Of a stretch of DNA of 64,000 nt, positions 63,724 to 64,000 are shown piece after piece. The notes beneath the pieces are model-generated. The model ran no database searches. It saw only the letters and a program-made list of their open reading frames with translations, and was not told the DNA's origin. How positions within the stretch are numbered: the first letter of the stretch is position 1; each line of letters opens with the position of its first letter. The translations under genes were made by a program, and so were the position numbers. The DNA lies in assembly GCF_026991475.1 (NCBI RefSeq), contig NZ_JALXBK010000047.1, forward strand, positions 62,001-126,000, given 5' to 3'. This stretch comes from Sulfurimonas sp. GTDB taxonomy: Bacteria > Campylobacterota > Campylobacteria > Campylobacterales > Sulfurimonadaceae.

Positions 63724-64000
63724 ATGACAAAAGTACTTAAACTTGCTCTTGCAACTTCAGTTTTAGCTGGGGCTCTTTCGGCTAATGATGTAATCAAAGG
63801 AAGCGGTGCTTCTTTTCCTTATTCTGTATATCAACAATGGATTAAAGCTTACAATAAAGATACTGGTATCAAAATTGACTATATTAGTGAAGGTTCTGGT
63901 GCTGGTATTAAACATATCGAAGCGAGACAATCAAACTTCGGTGGAAGTGATAAACCTCTTACTCCAAGAACACTGAAAAAACATAAGCTTTACCAATTCC
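63724..64000 (+). CDS. pstS: PstS-type phosphate-binding protein (partial, 3' end outside window)
   Basis: The frame starts at the ATG at 63724 (ribosome-binding sequence AAAAGGTG) and stays open to the window end, about 92 residues. The signal peptide is MTKVLKLALATSVLAGALSA; then IKGSGASFPYSVYQQWIKAYNKDTG, ISEGSGAGIKHIEARQSNFGGSDKPLTP, the phosphate-binding pattern of PstS. It delivers phosphate to the PstCAB transporter, whose genes should follow outside the window. Confidence 0.92.
   Translation, partial: MTKVLKLALATSVLAGALSANDVIKGSGASFPYSVYQQWIKAYNKDTGIKIDYISEGSGAGIKHIEARQSNFGGSDKPLTPRTLKKHKLYQF

Overview
The window looks like a chromosomal piece of a sulfur-oxidising Campylobacterota (epsilonproteobacterium), most likely a Sulfurimonas-type organism. 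I infer this from low G+C, the order nuoN then pflA, a complex I operon in which NuoE/NuoF are replaced by a 74-residue NuoE-like protein and a GltD-like flavoprotein, a prohibitin-type gene beside ilvE, DUF2393 genes, and a TsdA-like dihaem cytochrome. No rRNA, tRNA, CRISPR array or insertion sequence with a transposase was seen. Coding density is very high; no gene-free stretch exceeds about 270 bases.

Layout. 1-5.5 kb: a U32-family protein (cut by the window edge) and a CheZ-like phosphatase on the minus strand, then histidinol-phosphatase, a truncated haemoglobin, a thioredoxin / thioredoxin-like / thioredoxin reductase cluster, and dapB. 5.5-5.8 kb: a 266-bp palindromic element that looks like an inserted MITE. 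5.8-15.8 kb: a complete twelve-gene type II secretion operon on the minus strand (G-H-F-K-L-M-N-C-D-E-I-J in transcription order). 16-17.2 kb: a lipoprotein. 17.3-37.1 kb: pflA and the full complex I operon (nuoA to nuoN, minus strand) with two tandem NuoG genes. 37.3-41.6 kb: an operon of secreted lipase-like lipoprotein, FadL-type channel and AAA ATPase. 41.6-44.5 kb: endonuclease IV, small proteins and a Y-family polymerase. 44.5-51.8 kb: a sensory and respiratory cassette (GGDEF-EAL protein, Cache sensor, response regulator, histidine kinase, TsdA-like cytochrome, porin). 51.9-57.9 kb: a DUF234 protein, a J-domain protein, purF, a YhcC-type radical SAM protein, two DUF2393 proteins and hisIE. 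57.9-62.2 kb: an SPFH protein, ilvE and two tail-to-tail fatty acid desaturases. 62.3-64 kb: a porin divergent from pstS (cut by the window edge).

The strongest unexplained signal is an octamer, AAACGCAG (extended consensus YAAACGCAGC), which I counted by hand 48 times in 64 kb on both strands (27 and 21) where about one or two would be expected at roughly 35% G+C. It occurs in several reading frames and once between genes. It behaves like a DNA uptake sequence or another genome-wide recognition signal, and it is absent from two segments of about 7.5 kb. The second strong signal is the 266-bp element at 5545-5810: terminal inverted repeats, a 6-bp TTTTAA direct repeat, two internal hairpin arms, and an insertion point that would have been a 4-bp convergent stop-codon overlap of the kind seen at three other junctions here. 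Two candidate operators with 11-bp direct repeats (porin/pstS, and the TsdA-like cytochrome) link regulators to targets.
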